A stretch of DNA of 64,000 nucleotides from Streptomyces antnestii (GCF_004005495.1 NZ_RZYA01000010.1:124001-188000); one strand, 5' to 3'; counted from the first letter of the stretch, positions 26,901-34,145 are shown. The notes: generated by a model not told the origin, from the sequence alone. A program made the numbers and translations.

Positions 26901-27530
26901 GGCCGCCTGGCGCCCCAGCGGCTTCAACTGCCGCCGCAACTCGTCCGTCAGGTCCTGCACGCGCGCGAGGTTGGCCTGCATCGCGTCCAGCTTCCGCAGC
27001 GCCTTCTCCTTGCGCTTGCGGTGCTTGAGTACGCCGGCCGCCTCCTCGATGAAGGCGCGGCGCCCCATCGGGTCGGCGTGCAGCACGGAGTCGAGCTGGC
27101 CCTGCCCGACGATGACGTGCATCTCGCGGCCGATGCCGGAGTCGGAGAGGAGTTCCTGGATGTCGAGCAGCCGGCAGGTGTCACCGTTGATCTGGTACTC
27201 GCTGCCACCGTTGCGGAACATGATCCGCGTGATGGTGACCTCGGCGTACTCGATGGGCAGCGCGCCGTCGGAGTTGTCGATGGTGAGGGACACCTCGGCG
27301 CGGCCGAGTGGCGGGCGGCCGGTCGTGCCGGCGAAGATGACGTCCTCCATCTTGCCGCCGCGCAGCGACTTGGCACCCTGCTCGCCCATGACCCAGCTGA
27401 GCGCGTCCACGACATTGGACTTGCCGGAACCGTTGGGGCCGACGACGCAGGTGATGCCCGGCTCGAACCGCAGCGTGGTGGCCGAGGCGAACGATTTGAA
27501 CCCGCGCAGGGTCAGAGCCTTGAGGTGCAC
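23970..27530 (-). CDS. smc: Chromosome partition protein SMC
   Basis: 1186-aa condensin ATPase that forms ring dimers with ScpA/ScpB and compacts and segregates chromosomes. Walker A GPNGSGKS at 31-38; long coiled coil (about 165-500); hinge about 505-665; second coiled coil to about 1010; signature LSGGE and Walker B FYVMDEVEAALDD near the C-terminus. GTG at 27530 was chosen because homologues start VHLKALTLRGFKSFA; the 31-codon extension upstream does not resemble SMC. Length equals that known for S. coelicolor Smc. The gene stands alone, 254 bp after the small coiled-coil gene. Confidence 0.97.
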   Translation of the reverse strand: MHLKALTLRGFKSFASATTLRFEPGITCVVGPNGSGKSNVVDALSWVMGEQGAKSLRGGKMEDVIFAGTTGRPPLGRAEVSLTIDNSDGALPIEYAEVTITRIMFRNGGSEYQINGDTCRLLDIQELLSDSGIGREMHVIVGQGQLDSVLHADPMGRRAFIEEAAGVLKHRKRKEKALRKLDAMQANLARVQDLTDELRRQLKPLGRQAAVARRAAVIQADLRDARLRLLADDLVRMRGALRAEIEDEAALKERRDTAEAELKRALQREALLEAEVRQLSPRLQRAQQTWYELSQLAERVRGTVSLADARVKSATSAPAEERRGRDPEDMEREAARIREQEAELTAALEAAERALDDTVAHRADLERELAAEERRLKDAARAIADRREGLARLNGQVNAARSRAASAQAEIDRLAAARDEARERAVAAQEEYEQLKAEVDGLDAGDAELGERHDAARSALAEAESALTSAREALTSAERKRAAVAARHDALALGLRRKDGTGALLGARDALTGVLGPAAELLSVTPGFEVPVAAAFGAAADAVAVTTPASAAEAIRLLRKQDAGRAALLLARDGADLAPDDAPESDGPPLAADLVRGPAELMPAVRRLLRGIVVVGTLEDAEDLVYARPELTAVTAEGDLLGAHFAQGGSAGAPSLLEVQASVDEAAAELAELGVRCEELTEAQHTAAARRAEAAALVEELGERRRAADREKSSVAQQLGRLSGQARGAAGEAERSAAAAAKAQDALEQAVQDAEELAERLAVAEEMPADEEPDTSVRDRLAADGANARQTEMEARLQARTHEERVKGLAGRADSLDRAARAEREARARAERQRARLRHEAAVAGAVAAGARQLLAHVEVSVGRAEQERASAESAKAERERELVAERGRGRDLKAELDKLTDSVHRGEVLGAEKRLRIEQLEAKALEELGVEPAGLVADYGPQQPVPPSLPAEGEELPEDPEHPRNQPRPFVRVEQEKRLKSAERAYQQLGKVNPLALEEFAALEERHKFLSEQLEDLKKTRSDLLQVVKEVDERVEQVFTEAYRDTAREFEGVFGRLFPGGDGRLILTDPDNMLTTGVDVEARPPGKKVKRLSLLSGGERSLTAVALLVSIFKARPSPFYVMDEVEAALDDTNLQRLIRIMQELQEASQLIVITHQKRTMEVADALYGVSMQGDGVSKVISQRLR

Positions 27531-27688
27531 GCCGCCGGACTCTACCCGCCGCGCGTGTCTCACTCCATGAACCCGCGGTTTCACCCAGGAGGGTGCAGGG
27601 CACACCAGACGGTGAAGAAGCACGTCGGGGCACGGGGCATCCGAGGGGGCGCTGTACAGAGCGGCGCAGAGGCCGGAAAGTCAGAAAG

Positions 27689-27710
27689 AAGGGACGCTGA
27701 AGCGTCCCTT
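27689..27710 (-). terminator. Terminator between the coiled-coil mini-gene and smc
   Basis: A perfect 10-bp inverted repeat (27689-27698 with 27701-27710; in practice 9 bp with a TGAA-type tetraloop) followed on the minus strand by CTTTCTGACTTTCC, a T-rich tail. This is a conventional intrinsic terminator for the 67-aa gene and shows that smc needs its own promoter. Confidence 0.8.
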
Positions 27711-27784
27711 GCAGATCTGAGCAATCTGATCAAGCGGCTGATTGAATCGGGCTGCCTGACCACTGGTGTCGTGTATGGATGTGG

Positions 27785-27988
27785 TCAGGTGAGCGCAGGC
27801 TCCGCCTGGGGTACGTCGATGCTCTCCAGGAGCGATTCGTGAGAAGCGGCAGCCGCGAGCGCGTCGTTCTCGGCCTGGATCCGAACGAGTTCGGACTCGA
27901 GGTCCTGGACGCGCTGCTGGAGCCGTCGCATCTCGGCGAGGAGTCGCGGGTCACTGCCGCCGACGTAACCGAGAAGCGCCTTTGCCAT
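27785..27988 (-). CDS. Small coiled-coil protein, function unknown
   Basis: 67-aa protein beginning MAKALLGYVGGSDPRLLAEM. Residues 15-45 form a heptad-patterned helix (LLAEMRRLQQRVQDLESELV). The ATG at 27988 is preceded by GGAGG at 8 nt, so this start is well supported; a longer in-frame start is not. Short proteins of this type occur widely in Streptomyces as far as I recall. It lies upstream of smc but is separated from it by a terminator, so co-transcription is unlikely. Function unknown; a DNA- or protein-binding coiled coil is a guess. Confidence 0.75.
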   Translation of the reverse strand: MAKALLGYVGGSDPRLLAEMRRLQQRVQDLESELVRIQAENDALAAAASHESLLESIDVPQAEPALT

Positions 27989-28369
27989 GATGGATGGTCC
28001 TCCACAATGAGTGACCGACCTATGCGGTGTGGGTCGTGAGGGATTCGCACCCGCGGTGCCTGGCACTCGTTGTCTTGCTGCCGTTCATACATGCCAAACA
28101 GCTAAGGTGCGCGGGGCTTCCAGAGTCTCACCAAAAAGTTTGACGGTCAACACGATCACACCCCGTATCCGTGGGTAAACCCGGGGGCGCGGCGCCGTGA
28201 ACGGTCCGGCGCGGCCTCACTTCGGGCCCCTGGGGGCGTGGAGATCATCCTTACTTCGCGAGCCTGCCACGACAAGTCCTTATTGGCAACCACCAGGTCA
28301 TTCCTGCCCCGAGCGGTTGCCAGGGGCATGCCAGGTGTCACTCGCACGGTCCTGGCCTGCGGACCCTTC
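27989..28369 (-). other. Gap upstream of the coiled-coil mini-gene, no gene seen
   Basis: 381 bp between acyP and the small coiled-coil gene. It must hold the promoter of the latter, but no clear -35/-10 pair was found; TTGGCA near 28100 on the minus strand lacks a good -10. Open frames here have no ribosome binding site and no recognisable product. Confidence 0.35.
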
Positions 28370-28651
28370 TCAGCGGATCGCGAAGTCGGCGTATCCGCCG
28401 CGGGGTGTGTCCCAGATCTCCGTGACTCCGTCGACCCTGCCGGGCGTGTCGCCGTCGCGGAGCCAGTCGAGGAGTCCCTGACACCCCTCGGACGGCCCCT
28501 CCGCGACGACCTGGACCCGTCCGTCGTCCAAATTGAGAGCAAAGCCACTCAGGCCGCCGATCTCGAGTGCCTTCGCACGCGTGAACCAGCGAAAACCCAC
28601 ACGTTGGACGCGTCCGCGCACCCAGGCGGTGAGTCGTACGTCTTCGTTCAT
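28370..28651 (-). CDS. acyP: Acylphosphatase
   Basis: 93-aa enzyme that hydrolyses acyl phosphates. The family signature GRVQRVGFRWFT (about residues 13-24) contains the catalytic Arg19 region, and the catalytic Asn is in LNLDDGRVQVVAEG (about 40-53). Length and C-terminus are typical. Its place between smc and mutM is conserved across actinobacteria. Physiological substrate unclear, as for the whole family. Confidence 0.95.
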   Translation of the reverse strand: MNEDVRLTAWVRGRVQRVGFRWFTRAKALEIGGLSGFALNLDDGRVQVVAEGPSEGCQGLLDWLRDGDTPGRVDGVTEIWDTPRGGYADFAIR

Positions 28652-28784
28652 GGGTGCACGCTAACCGGCCGATCGCACTCGGAGCATTCGCCCCCTTCCG
28701 TCTTGGGGTACCGTCGCGGACCGATGAGCCTCACTCGTACGAGTGAGTCGCATTGACCACAGCGAGGACGAGGAAGGCCACAAG

Positions 28785-29900
28785 ATGGGACGCCACCGAC
28801 GCTCCGCCGCCGGCCGCGCCGCCACCGGCCGGGCCACGGACACCACCACCGGCACACCGGGCGGACACGACGGCTCGTACGAGCCCGGGCACACCGGCGC
28901 GCACGACCCGCACGCCGCCGACCCCTACGGAATAGCCGCGTTCGACGCGGTTTTCGGGGACTCGGGCAACCCGGGTGCCGGCGACGCACACCCCCCGGCC
29001 GACGGTCAGGACAGCGGTTCACACCGGCGCAGGAAGCGTGTCGGCAGGCCCGTGCGGGCGGGGCTCCTCGGGGTCTCGGTCGCCGTGGCGCTGGGCGTCG
29101 TGGCCGTCGCCTCCGGCGCGCTCCCCGGCCTGGAGAACTACTCGCTCGGCGGCCACGGCACCGACAAGGCGCACGCCGCCGGCTCCCCCTCGGGGCTGCA
29201 GACGCAGGGCGGCAGGGACGGCAGTGCCGACCGTGCCCCGTCGTCCGCGAGCCCCGATACACCGCGCTCCGCTTCTCCTTCCGCTTCGCCTTCGCAATCT
29301 CGGTCGAAGCCGTCGGCGACTCCCTCGAAGACTCCCTCGAAGACCCCGTCGAAGGCGCCCGCCAAGACGCCTTCGAAGAAGCCGTCGCCGAGCAAGTCAT
29401 CGGCTTCCGCTTCGCGTTCCGGTTCCGGCGGCGCGGCGACGTCTCCCAAGACCGCCGCCCCGTCGCGGACCGCCACCGCACGGCCGAAGCCCGCGGTGCC
29501 GAGCCTGCGGGCCCTGTCCTCCGAGGCGGCGGCCGAGTCCCAGGTGCTCGCGCTGGTCAACCAGGAGCGGGCCAAGGTGGGCTGCACCCCGGTGACCGCC
29601 AACGGCGGTCTCGGCAATCTCGCCGAGAACTTCAGCGACGACATGGCGGCACGCGGCTTCTTCGACCACACCGACCCGGACGGGAAGACCCCCTGGGACC
29701 GCGCGAAGAAGGCCGGCATCACGGATCTGGGCGGCGAGAACATCGCCCGGGGCCAGGCCGACGCCAAGGCCGTCATGAACGCCTGGATGAACAGCGCCGG
29801 CCACCGCGCCAACATCCTCAACTGCAGCTACAAGACGATCGGCATCGGCGTGCACTTCGGGTCGGGCGGCCCGTGGTGGACGCAGGACTTCGGCTTCTGA
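28785..29900 (+). CDS. Extracytoplasmic CAP-domain protein
   Basis: 371-aa protein with a cytoplasmic N-terminus (1-88, Gly/His/Asp-rich), one membrane segment (about 91-113) and an outside part. Residues 120-245 form a Ser/Pro/Lys/Thr-rich linker with tandem TPSK repeats. The CAP (SCP/PR-1) domain covers about 250-371: LALVNQERAKVGCTPVTAN, ENFSDDMAARGFFDHTDPDGK, GENIARGQ, WMNSAGHRANILNCSYKTIGIG and a final WWTQDFGF. The His residues of the CAP cleft are present. ATG at 28785 follows GAGGAAGG at 7 nt. Bacterial CAP proteins are of uncertain role, perhaps cell-wall associated. A perfect 24-bp palindrome follows the stop. Confidence 0.9.
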   Translation: MGRHRRSAAGRAATGRATDTTTGTPGGHDGSYEPGHTGAHDPHAADPYGIAAFDAVFGDSGNPGAGDAHPPADGQDSGSHRRRKRVGRPVRAGLLGVSVAVALGVVAVASGALPGLENYSLGGHGTDKAHAAGSPSGLQTQGGRDGSADRAPSSASPDTPRSASPSASPSQSRSKPSATPSKTPSKTPSKAPAKTPSKKPSPSKSSASASRSGSGGAATSPKTAAPSRTATARPKPAVPSLRALSSEAAAESQVLALVNQERAKVGCTPVTANGGLGNLAENFSDDMAARGFFDHTDPDGKTPWDRAKKAGITDLGGENIARGQADAKAVMNAWMNSAGHRANILNCSYKTIGIGVHFGSGGPWWTQDFGF

Positions 29901-29904
29901 CCCT

Positions 29905-29957
29905 CGCGAACCTCCGGCTTGCGCTAACCATCAGTTAGCGCAAGCCGGAGGTTCGCG
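29905..29957. repeat. Perfect 24-bp inverted repeat (terminator and/or operator)
   Basis: Arms 29905-29928 and 29934-29957 are perfectly complementary with a 5-nt loop (CATCA). It begins 4 bp after the stop of the CAP gene and ends 23 bp before the HxlR-type regulator start. As RNA it is a very stable terminator hairpin. Its core, GCGCTAAC-n5-GTTAGCGC, is also the sort of palindrome a dimeric regulator would bind, so autoregulation of the next gene is possible. Confidence 0.85.
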
Positions 29958-29980
29958 CTGTGCCGGAGTAGGGTGACGGC

Positions 29981-30376
29981 ATGGAATCGACCGCCGGCGA
30001 CCTCGCGTACGACGTGTTCTCCCGCGCGTGCCCGTCCCGCGGCACGCTTGAGCATGTGACGGGGCGCTGGGGGTCGCTCACGCTCGGCGCGCTGCACGAG
30101 GGCGGCTGCCGCTTCAACGAACTGCGGCGGCGCGTGGACGGCGTCAGCGAGAGGATGCTGTCCCAGACCCTGCACGCGCTGGAGCGGGACGGCCTGGTGC
30201 ACCGCGAGGCGCAGCCGACCAACCCCCCGCGCGTGGACTACGAGTTGACGCCGCTCGGGCGCGAGGTCGCCGACCGGCTCCTCGCCCTCATCCGGTTCGT
30301 CGAGGGACGGATGGACGACGTGCTCGCGGCCCGCGCCCGTTACGACACGGCGGCCGGGGCGCGCGGCGGGCGCTGA
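29981..30376 (+). CDS. HxlR-family (DUF24) winged-helix regulator
   Basis: 131-aa MarR-like winged helix protein. HxlR-family pattern: CPSRGTLEHVTGRWGSLTLGAL (about 17-38), FNELRRRVDGVSERMLSQTLHALERDGLV (recognition helix about 48-74), and the wing PRVDYELTPLGRE. One Cys near residue 17 is at the position of the redox-sensing Cys of many HxlR proteins. AGGG lies 7 nt ahead of the ATG. Normally acts on an adjacent redox or detoxification gene, which is not apparent here. Its 3' end overlaps that of mutM by 37 bp. Confidence 0.88.
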   Translation: MESTAGDLAYDVFSRACPSRGTLEHVTGRWGSLTLGALHEGGCRFNELRRRVDGVSERMLSQTLHALERDGLVHREAQPTNPPRVDYELTPLGREVADRLLALIRFVEGRMDDVLAARARYDTAAGARGGR

Positions 30377-31209
30377 CAGCGCGGGCAGAAGTAGCTGGAG
30401 CGGTTCATCCACGGGCGCCGGCGGATGGTCGTCCCGCAGCGCCGGCACGGCTCGCCCTCGCGCCCGTAGGCGTCGAGGGAGCGGTCGAAGTAGCCGGACT
30501 CGCCGTTCACGTTCACGTACAGGCTGTCGAAGCTGGTGCCGCCGACGGCGAGGGCCGCGTTCATCACGTCCCGTACATGGCCGAGGAGTTCGGCGGTGCG
30601 GGGGCGGGTGAAGCCGGTGGTCGGCCGCTCGTAGTGCAGCCGCGAACGCCAGAGCGCCTCGTCCGCGTAGATGTTGCCGACCCCGCTGATCAGCGACTGG
30701 TCGAGCAGGGCCCGCTTGATGGTCGTACGGCGTCGGCGCAGCGCCTCGTGGAAGGCGGCGTCGTCGAACTTCGGGTCCAGCGGGTCGCGTGCGATGTGCG
30801 CGATGACGTCCGGCAGTCCGTCGGGGCCCGTCTCGTGCAGCGAGAGGCCGCCGAAGGTGCGCTGGTCGATGAAGCGCAGCTCCGTGCCGAGCGCGTCGGC
30901 GAAGCGGACCCGGATGCGCAGGTGCTTCTCGTCGGGGGCCTCGGCCGGCTGGACGAGCAGCTGTCCGCTCATGCCCAGGTGGGCGAGGACGGCGCCGCCG
31001 GTCGGCTCCAGCGGCAGCCACAGATACTTCCCGCGCCGCTCGGGTACGCCGAAGCGCTGCCCCTTGAGGCGGTGCGCGAAGTCCTCGCCGCCCGCTATGT
31101 GCCGGCGCACGGCGCGCGGGTGCAGGACCTCGACGTCGGCGACGGTGCGGTGGGCGACCCAGCGTTCGAGTCCGCGCCGTACGACCTCGACCTCGGGCAG
31201 CTCGGGCAC
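30340..31209 (-). CDS. mutM: Formamidopyrimidine-DNA glycosylase (Fpg/MutM)
   Basis: Bifunctional base-excision repair glycosylase/AP lyase for 8-oxoguanine, 289 aa. The N-terminal Pro that acts as nucleophile follows the initiator in V-PELPEVEVV. The catalytic Lys is in RGKYLWL, the helix-two-turn-helix is RALLDQSLISGVGNIYADEAL, and the C-terminal zinc finger is CRRC-n16-CPRC. GTG at 31209 with GGAGGAG upstream is therefore fixed by chemistry. The frame runs past the zinc finger by about 12 residues, into the HxlR gene. Confidence 0.97.
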   Translation of the reverse strand: MPELPEVEVVRRGLERWVAHRTVADVEVLHPRAVRRHIAGGEDFAHRLKGQRFGVPERRGKYLWLPLEPTGGAVLAHLGMSGQLLVQPAEAPDEKHLRIRVRFADALGTELRFIDQRTFGGLSLHETGPDGLPDVIAHIARDPLDPKFDDAAFHEALRRRRTTIKRALLDQSLISGVGNIYADEALWRSRLHYERPTTGFTRPRTAELLGHVRDVMNAALAVGGTSFDSLYVNVNGESGYFDRSLDAYGREGEPCRRCGTTIRRRPWMNRSSYFCPRCQRPPRAPAAVS

Positions 31210-31246
31210 GGTGACTCCTCCGGAAAGCTCTCTGTTGCGAAACGAA

Positions 31247-31280
31247 CGGTGCCGGCCGTCCCGAGGGACGGCCGGCACCG
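31247..31280 (-). repeat. Perfect 15-bp hairpin between rnc and mutM
   Basis: Arms 31247-31261 and 31266-31280 pair perfectly with a 4-nt loop (CGAG). It lies 20 bp downstream of the rnc stop and 38 bp upstream of the mutM start. It could be a terminator (no T-run) or a double-stranded target for RNase III, whose gene is directly upstream. Confidence 0.7.
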
Positions 31281-31299
31281 GACAGTTCGGATGCGGGCG

Positions 31300-32100
31300 T
31301 CAGGCCGACGCCGAGGGGGAGTCGGCGTTCCCCTCGGCCGCCAAGGTGGCCGGGGCGGCGTCCGCCGCCTGGTCCGCCTTGGCACGCTCGTCGGCGGCGG
31401 CGCGAATCTCGCGCCATGCCGACTCGGCGGCCTGCTGCTCCGCTTCCTTCTTGCTGCGGCCGGTGCCGGTGCCGTACGAGACGCCTCCGACGCGGGCGGC
31501 AGCAGTAAAGGTCTTCTCGTGGTCGGGGCCGGTCTCCGAGACCAGGTACTCGGGAACACCGAGTCCCTCGGTCGCGGTGAGTTCCTGGAGACTGGTCTTC
31601 CAGTCCAGGCCCGCACCCAGATTCGAGGACTTCTCGATCAGGGGATCGAAGAGACGGTGGACGAGTTCGCCCGCCGCGTCCAGACCCTGGTCGAGATAGA
31701 CCGCACCGATCACCGCTTCAAGGGTGTCGGCGAGGATGGACGCCTTGTCCCGGCCGCCCGTGCCCTCTTCGCCCCGGCCGAGCCGGATGAAGGAACCCAG
31801 GTCGAGCCCACGGCTGACCTCCGCCAGTGCACGCGAGTTGACCACCGCGGCCCGCAACTTGGCCAGCTGGCCTTCGGGCAGGTCGGGGTGGGTGGTGTAC
31901 AGCGTGTCCGTGACGACGAGGCCGAGCACCGAGTCCCCGAGGAACTCGAGCCGCTCGTTCGTCGGCAGACCGCCGTTCTCGTACGCGTACGAACGGTGGG
32001 TCAGTGCACGCACCAGAAGGGCGGACTCGAGCTTGTACCCGAGCCGCCCTTCCAGAAGCGTGTGGGACGAGGCATTGTCCGTCTTGTTCGACTCAGACAT
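31300..32100 (-). CDS. rnc: Ribonuclease III
   Basis: Double-strand-specific endoribonuclease, 266 aa, for rRNA and mRNA processing. In S. coelicolor it is AbsB, a global regulator of antibiotic production (established). The catalytic signature NERLEFLGDSVLGL is near residues 48-61, and DTLEAVIGAVYLDQG follows with the second acidic cluster. A double-stranded-RNA-binding domain starts at about 170 (DWKTSLQELTATEGLGVPEY to KKEAEQQAAESAW). The tail after about 235 is Ala-rich. ATG at 32100 has GAGAGG at 5 nt. It lies 19 bp after rpmF. Confidence 0.96.
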   Translation of the reverse strand: MSESNKTDNASSHTLLEGRLGYKLESALLVRALTHRSYAYENGGLPTNERLEFLGDSVLGLVVTDTLYTTHPDLPEGQLAKLRAAVVNSRALAEVSRGLDLGSFIRLGRGEEGTGGRDKASILADTLEAVIGAVYLDQGLDAAGELVHRLFDPLIEKSSNLGAGLDWKTSLQELTATEGLGVPEYLVSETGPDHEKTFTAAARVGGVSYGTGTGRSKKEAEQQAAESAWREIRAAADERAKADQAADAAPATLAAEGNADSPSASA

Positions 32101-32119
32101 TGCGCCTCTCACCAGCCGC

Positions 32120-32293
32120 TCAGACCTCGAGGACCTGGCGCTTGTTGTAGGTGCCGCAGCTCGGGCACGCGATGTGCTGCTGCTTCGGCTCCTGGCAACG
32201 CTCACACGAAACCAGGGGGGTGACCGCAGCCTTCCACTGCGACCGGCGGTGGCGCGTGTTGCTGCGCGACATCTTCCGCTTCGGAACAGCCAC
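32120..32293 (-). CDS. rpmF: 50S ribosomal protein L32 (zinc-binding form)
   Basis: 57-aa L32 beginning VAVPKRKMSRSNTRHRRSQW. Two CxxC pairs (Cys30/33 and Cys43/46) make a zinc ribbon, so this is the zinc-containing (C+) form rather than the zinc-free paralogue used under zinc starvation. The GTG at 32293 was chosen because homologues start there and GGAGAAG precedes it. It lies 2 bp after the DUF177 gene and 19 bp before rnc, forming the conserved DUF177-rpmF-rnc operon. Confidence 0.97.
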   Translation of the reverse strand: MAVPKRKMSRSNTRHRRSQWKAAVTPLVSCERCQEPKQQHIACPSCGTYNKRQVLEV

Positions 32294-32295
32294 GG

Positions 32296-32931
32296 CTACT
32301 TCTCCTGCTTCTCGTCGACGCCAGCTTCGGCGCCGCTCATCTCGTCCTTCTCGCCGTCCTGGATGGTCCCGGCGAGTCCCTGCAGTGCCGCCCAACGGAT
32401 GTCGACGGCGTCGTGGTGGTGGTCCGGGTCGTCCGCGAGCCGCGCTCCACACTGGGAGCACAGACCCGGGCAGTCTTCCTGGCACACCGGCTGCATCGGC
32501 AGTGCGAGCACCACCGCATCACGCAGCACAGACTCGAGGTCGAACAAGCCGTCCTCGAGAAAGAGCCTGTCCTCGTCTTCCTCGGCGTCGTCGGCCGGTT
32601 CCGCAGAGCGGCCCCGGTCGTCGGCGTCAGGGTACGAGAACATCTCCTGGAAGTCCGCGTCGACCTCGAGGCCGAGCGGCTCCAGACACCTTACGCACTC
32701 CCCCTTCGCCGATGCACGGGCGGTGCCTGTGACAAGCACACCTTCCATGACCGACTCGAGACGGATGTCGAGCTCCACCGGTGCGCCTTCCGGCACTCCG
32801 ACGACCCCTTCGATACCGAAGTCCACGGGGGCGTCGACCGTGCGGGTCAGCCGCTGCTGGGCACCAGGACGCCGTCCCAGCTCGTGCGTATCGAACACGA
32901 GAGGGTTGCGGTGGTCGAGGTGCGTACTCAG
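32296..32931 (-). CDS. DUF177 (YceD-like) protein
   Basis: 211-aa protein of the DUF177 family, often encoded with rpmF and, in E. coli (YceD) and plants, tied to 23S rRNA metabolism. Typical segments: LVFDTHELGRRPG, CVRCLEPLGLEVDADFQEMF, and the C-terminal CQEDCPGLCSQCGARL with four Cys that may bind metal. No ATG, GTG or TTG precedes the conserved N-terminal segment. The best start is a CTG at 32931 with AGGA upstream; a GTG at the VFDTHEL position would remove conserved residues. Two base pairs separate it from rpmF. Confidence 0.85.
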   Translation of the reverse strand: MSTHLDHRNPLVFDTHELGRRPGAQQRLTRTVDAPVDFGIEGVVGVPEGAPVELDIRLESVMEGVLVTGTARASAKGECVRCLEPLGLEVDADFQEMFSYPDADDRGRSAEPADDAEEDEDRLFLEDGLFDLESVLRDAVVLALPMQPVCQEDCPGLCSQCGARLADDPDHHHDAVDIRWAALQGLAGTIQDGEKDEMSGAEAGVDEKQEK

Positions 32932-33071
32932 GGCTGGTCCTGCTTTCGGTCTTCGAAGCTCAATTTGCTCAAGGGGGCTGCCCCGACATGATCCGGGCAG
33001 CTGTGATCGCGGGCGTACACGCGACCGAAGAGCCAGGATACTGGACCTTTCGCTCACGGCCCAATCCGGTG

Positions 33072-34145
33072 TCAGCGACCCTGTTCGTACTGCCTCAGCT
33101 GCTCGGCGCTGATCATGCCCGTGTCGAAGAGGCTGGTCTCCTCGAGCGCCGCCGGCCCGGGCTGCGCCTGCGGCTGCCCGTACCCCGCCTGGGCCTGCTC
33201 GTAGCCCTGCTGCTGGTAGGCGTACGGATCCTGCTGCTGGTACGCGTACGGGTCCTGCTGGTACGCCGCGTACGGGTCCTGCTGACCGTAGGGCTGCTGC
33301 GTCTGCTGCGGCTGCTGGTACCCGGCGTACAGGTCCTGCTGCGGGTCCTGCGCCTGCGCGTACACCGGCTGCTGGGCCGGGATCTGCGGGGTGCGGAGGG
33401 CCTCGCGGTCCGGCTCCGCCGGGGCGTTGCCGATCTCCGCGAGCCCGGCGAGGTAGTCGGCGTCGCTCGTGTGCTGACCGCCCGTGCCGTCCTCGCCGAG
33501 GGTGCCGAGTTCGTCGCTGGCGACGCGGCCCTGGAGCGTGTACCGGCCCTTGCCGACCGCCTCCAGGGTCTTGGCGAGGACCGCCTCGAAGGCGCCGAGC
33601 TTGGCGTCCACGTAGGTGTCGGCGTCGCGGCGCAGGGTCTCGGGGTCGTGGCTGCGCTCGGGGGCGTCCTCGTCCTCGTAGCCCTGGTCGTCGACGCCCG
33701 GGCCGGTGCCGAGGAGCTTCTCGCGGCCGCGGCCCACGGAGCCGAGGGTCTTGGTGAGGACGACCTCGAAGTTGGCGAGCTTGGAGTCGACGTAGTCGTC
33801 GGCCTCCGCGCGGATCTCCTCGGCCTCCTTGCGCGCCTCGGCGAGGATCCGCTCCCCCTCGTCCTGGGAGCGGCGCGCGACCTCGGTGTCGGAGATCAGC
33901 GAACCGCGCTCGGCGTGCGCGGTCTCGATGATCCGCTCGGCCTCCTGACGGGCCTGCTCGACCATCTGCTCGCGGCCGCCGATGAGCTCCTGGGCCTGGG
34001 CCAGGGAGCCGGGCAGTGCCTGGCGCACCTCTTCGAGCATGGCGAGCAGGTCGGCGCGGTTGACCACGCACGAGGCCGACATGGGCATGGACCGGGCATT
34101 GCCGACCGCGGCGACGATCTCGTCGAGCTTCTGTTGCACGTCCAC
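33072..34145 (-). CDS. Coiled-coil septation protein, SepIVA/DivIVA-like
   Basis: 357-aa protein. The N-terminal 90 residues (DVQQKLDEIVAAVGNARSM) and the heptad-rich segment about 65-145 (QARQEAERIIETAHAERG, EEIRAEADDYVDSKLANFEVVLTKTL) form a coiled coil with a repeat of the DYVDSKL unit at about 180. The C-terminal 120 residues are Gln/Tyr/Pro-rich with tandem QQDPYAY units. The mycobacterial orthologue by position and pattern is SepIVA, needed for septation and near rnc. Start chosen is GTG 34145; an upstream TTG lacks a ribosome binding site. Followed by DUF177 after 140 bp. Confidence 0.8.
   Translation of the reverse strand: MDVQQKLDEIVAAVGNARSMPMSASCVVNRADLLAMLEEVRQALPGSLAQAQELIGGREQMVEQARQEAERIIETAHAERGSLISDTEVARRSQDEGERILAEARKEAEEIRAEADDYVDSKLANFEVVLTKTLGSVGRGREKLLGTGPGVDDQGYEDEDAPERSHDPETLRRDADTYVDAKLGAFEAVLAKTLEAVGKGRYTLQGRVASDELGTLGEDGTGGQHTSDADYLAGLAEIGNAPAEPDREALRTPQIPAQQPVYAQAQDPQQDLYAGYQQPQQTQQPYGQQDPYAAYQQDPYAYQQQDPYAYQQQGYEQAQAGYGQPQAQPGPAALEETSLFDTGMISAEQLRQYEQGR

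Noticed and set aside
27531..27784. 60-aa minus-strand frame upstream of smc
   Set aside because: Overlaps the terminator hairpin, has no ribosome binding site and low-complexity composition.
24642..27842. 1066-codon open frame on the plus strand across smc
   Set aside because: Antisense of smc; composition Gly/Leu/Arg without motifs. smc is unmistakable on the other strand.
32296..34071. Reading the DUF177 gene as a 591-aa protein
   Set aside because: The first 380 codons are an out-of-frame copy of the SepIVA-like gene on the same strand. Only the last 211 codons resemble a family.
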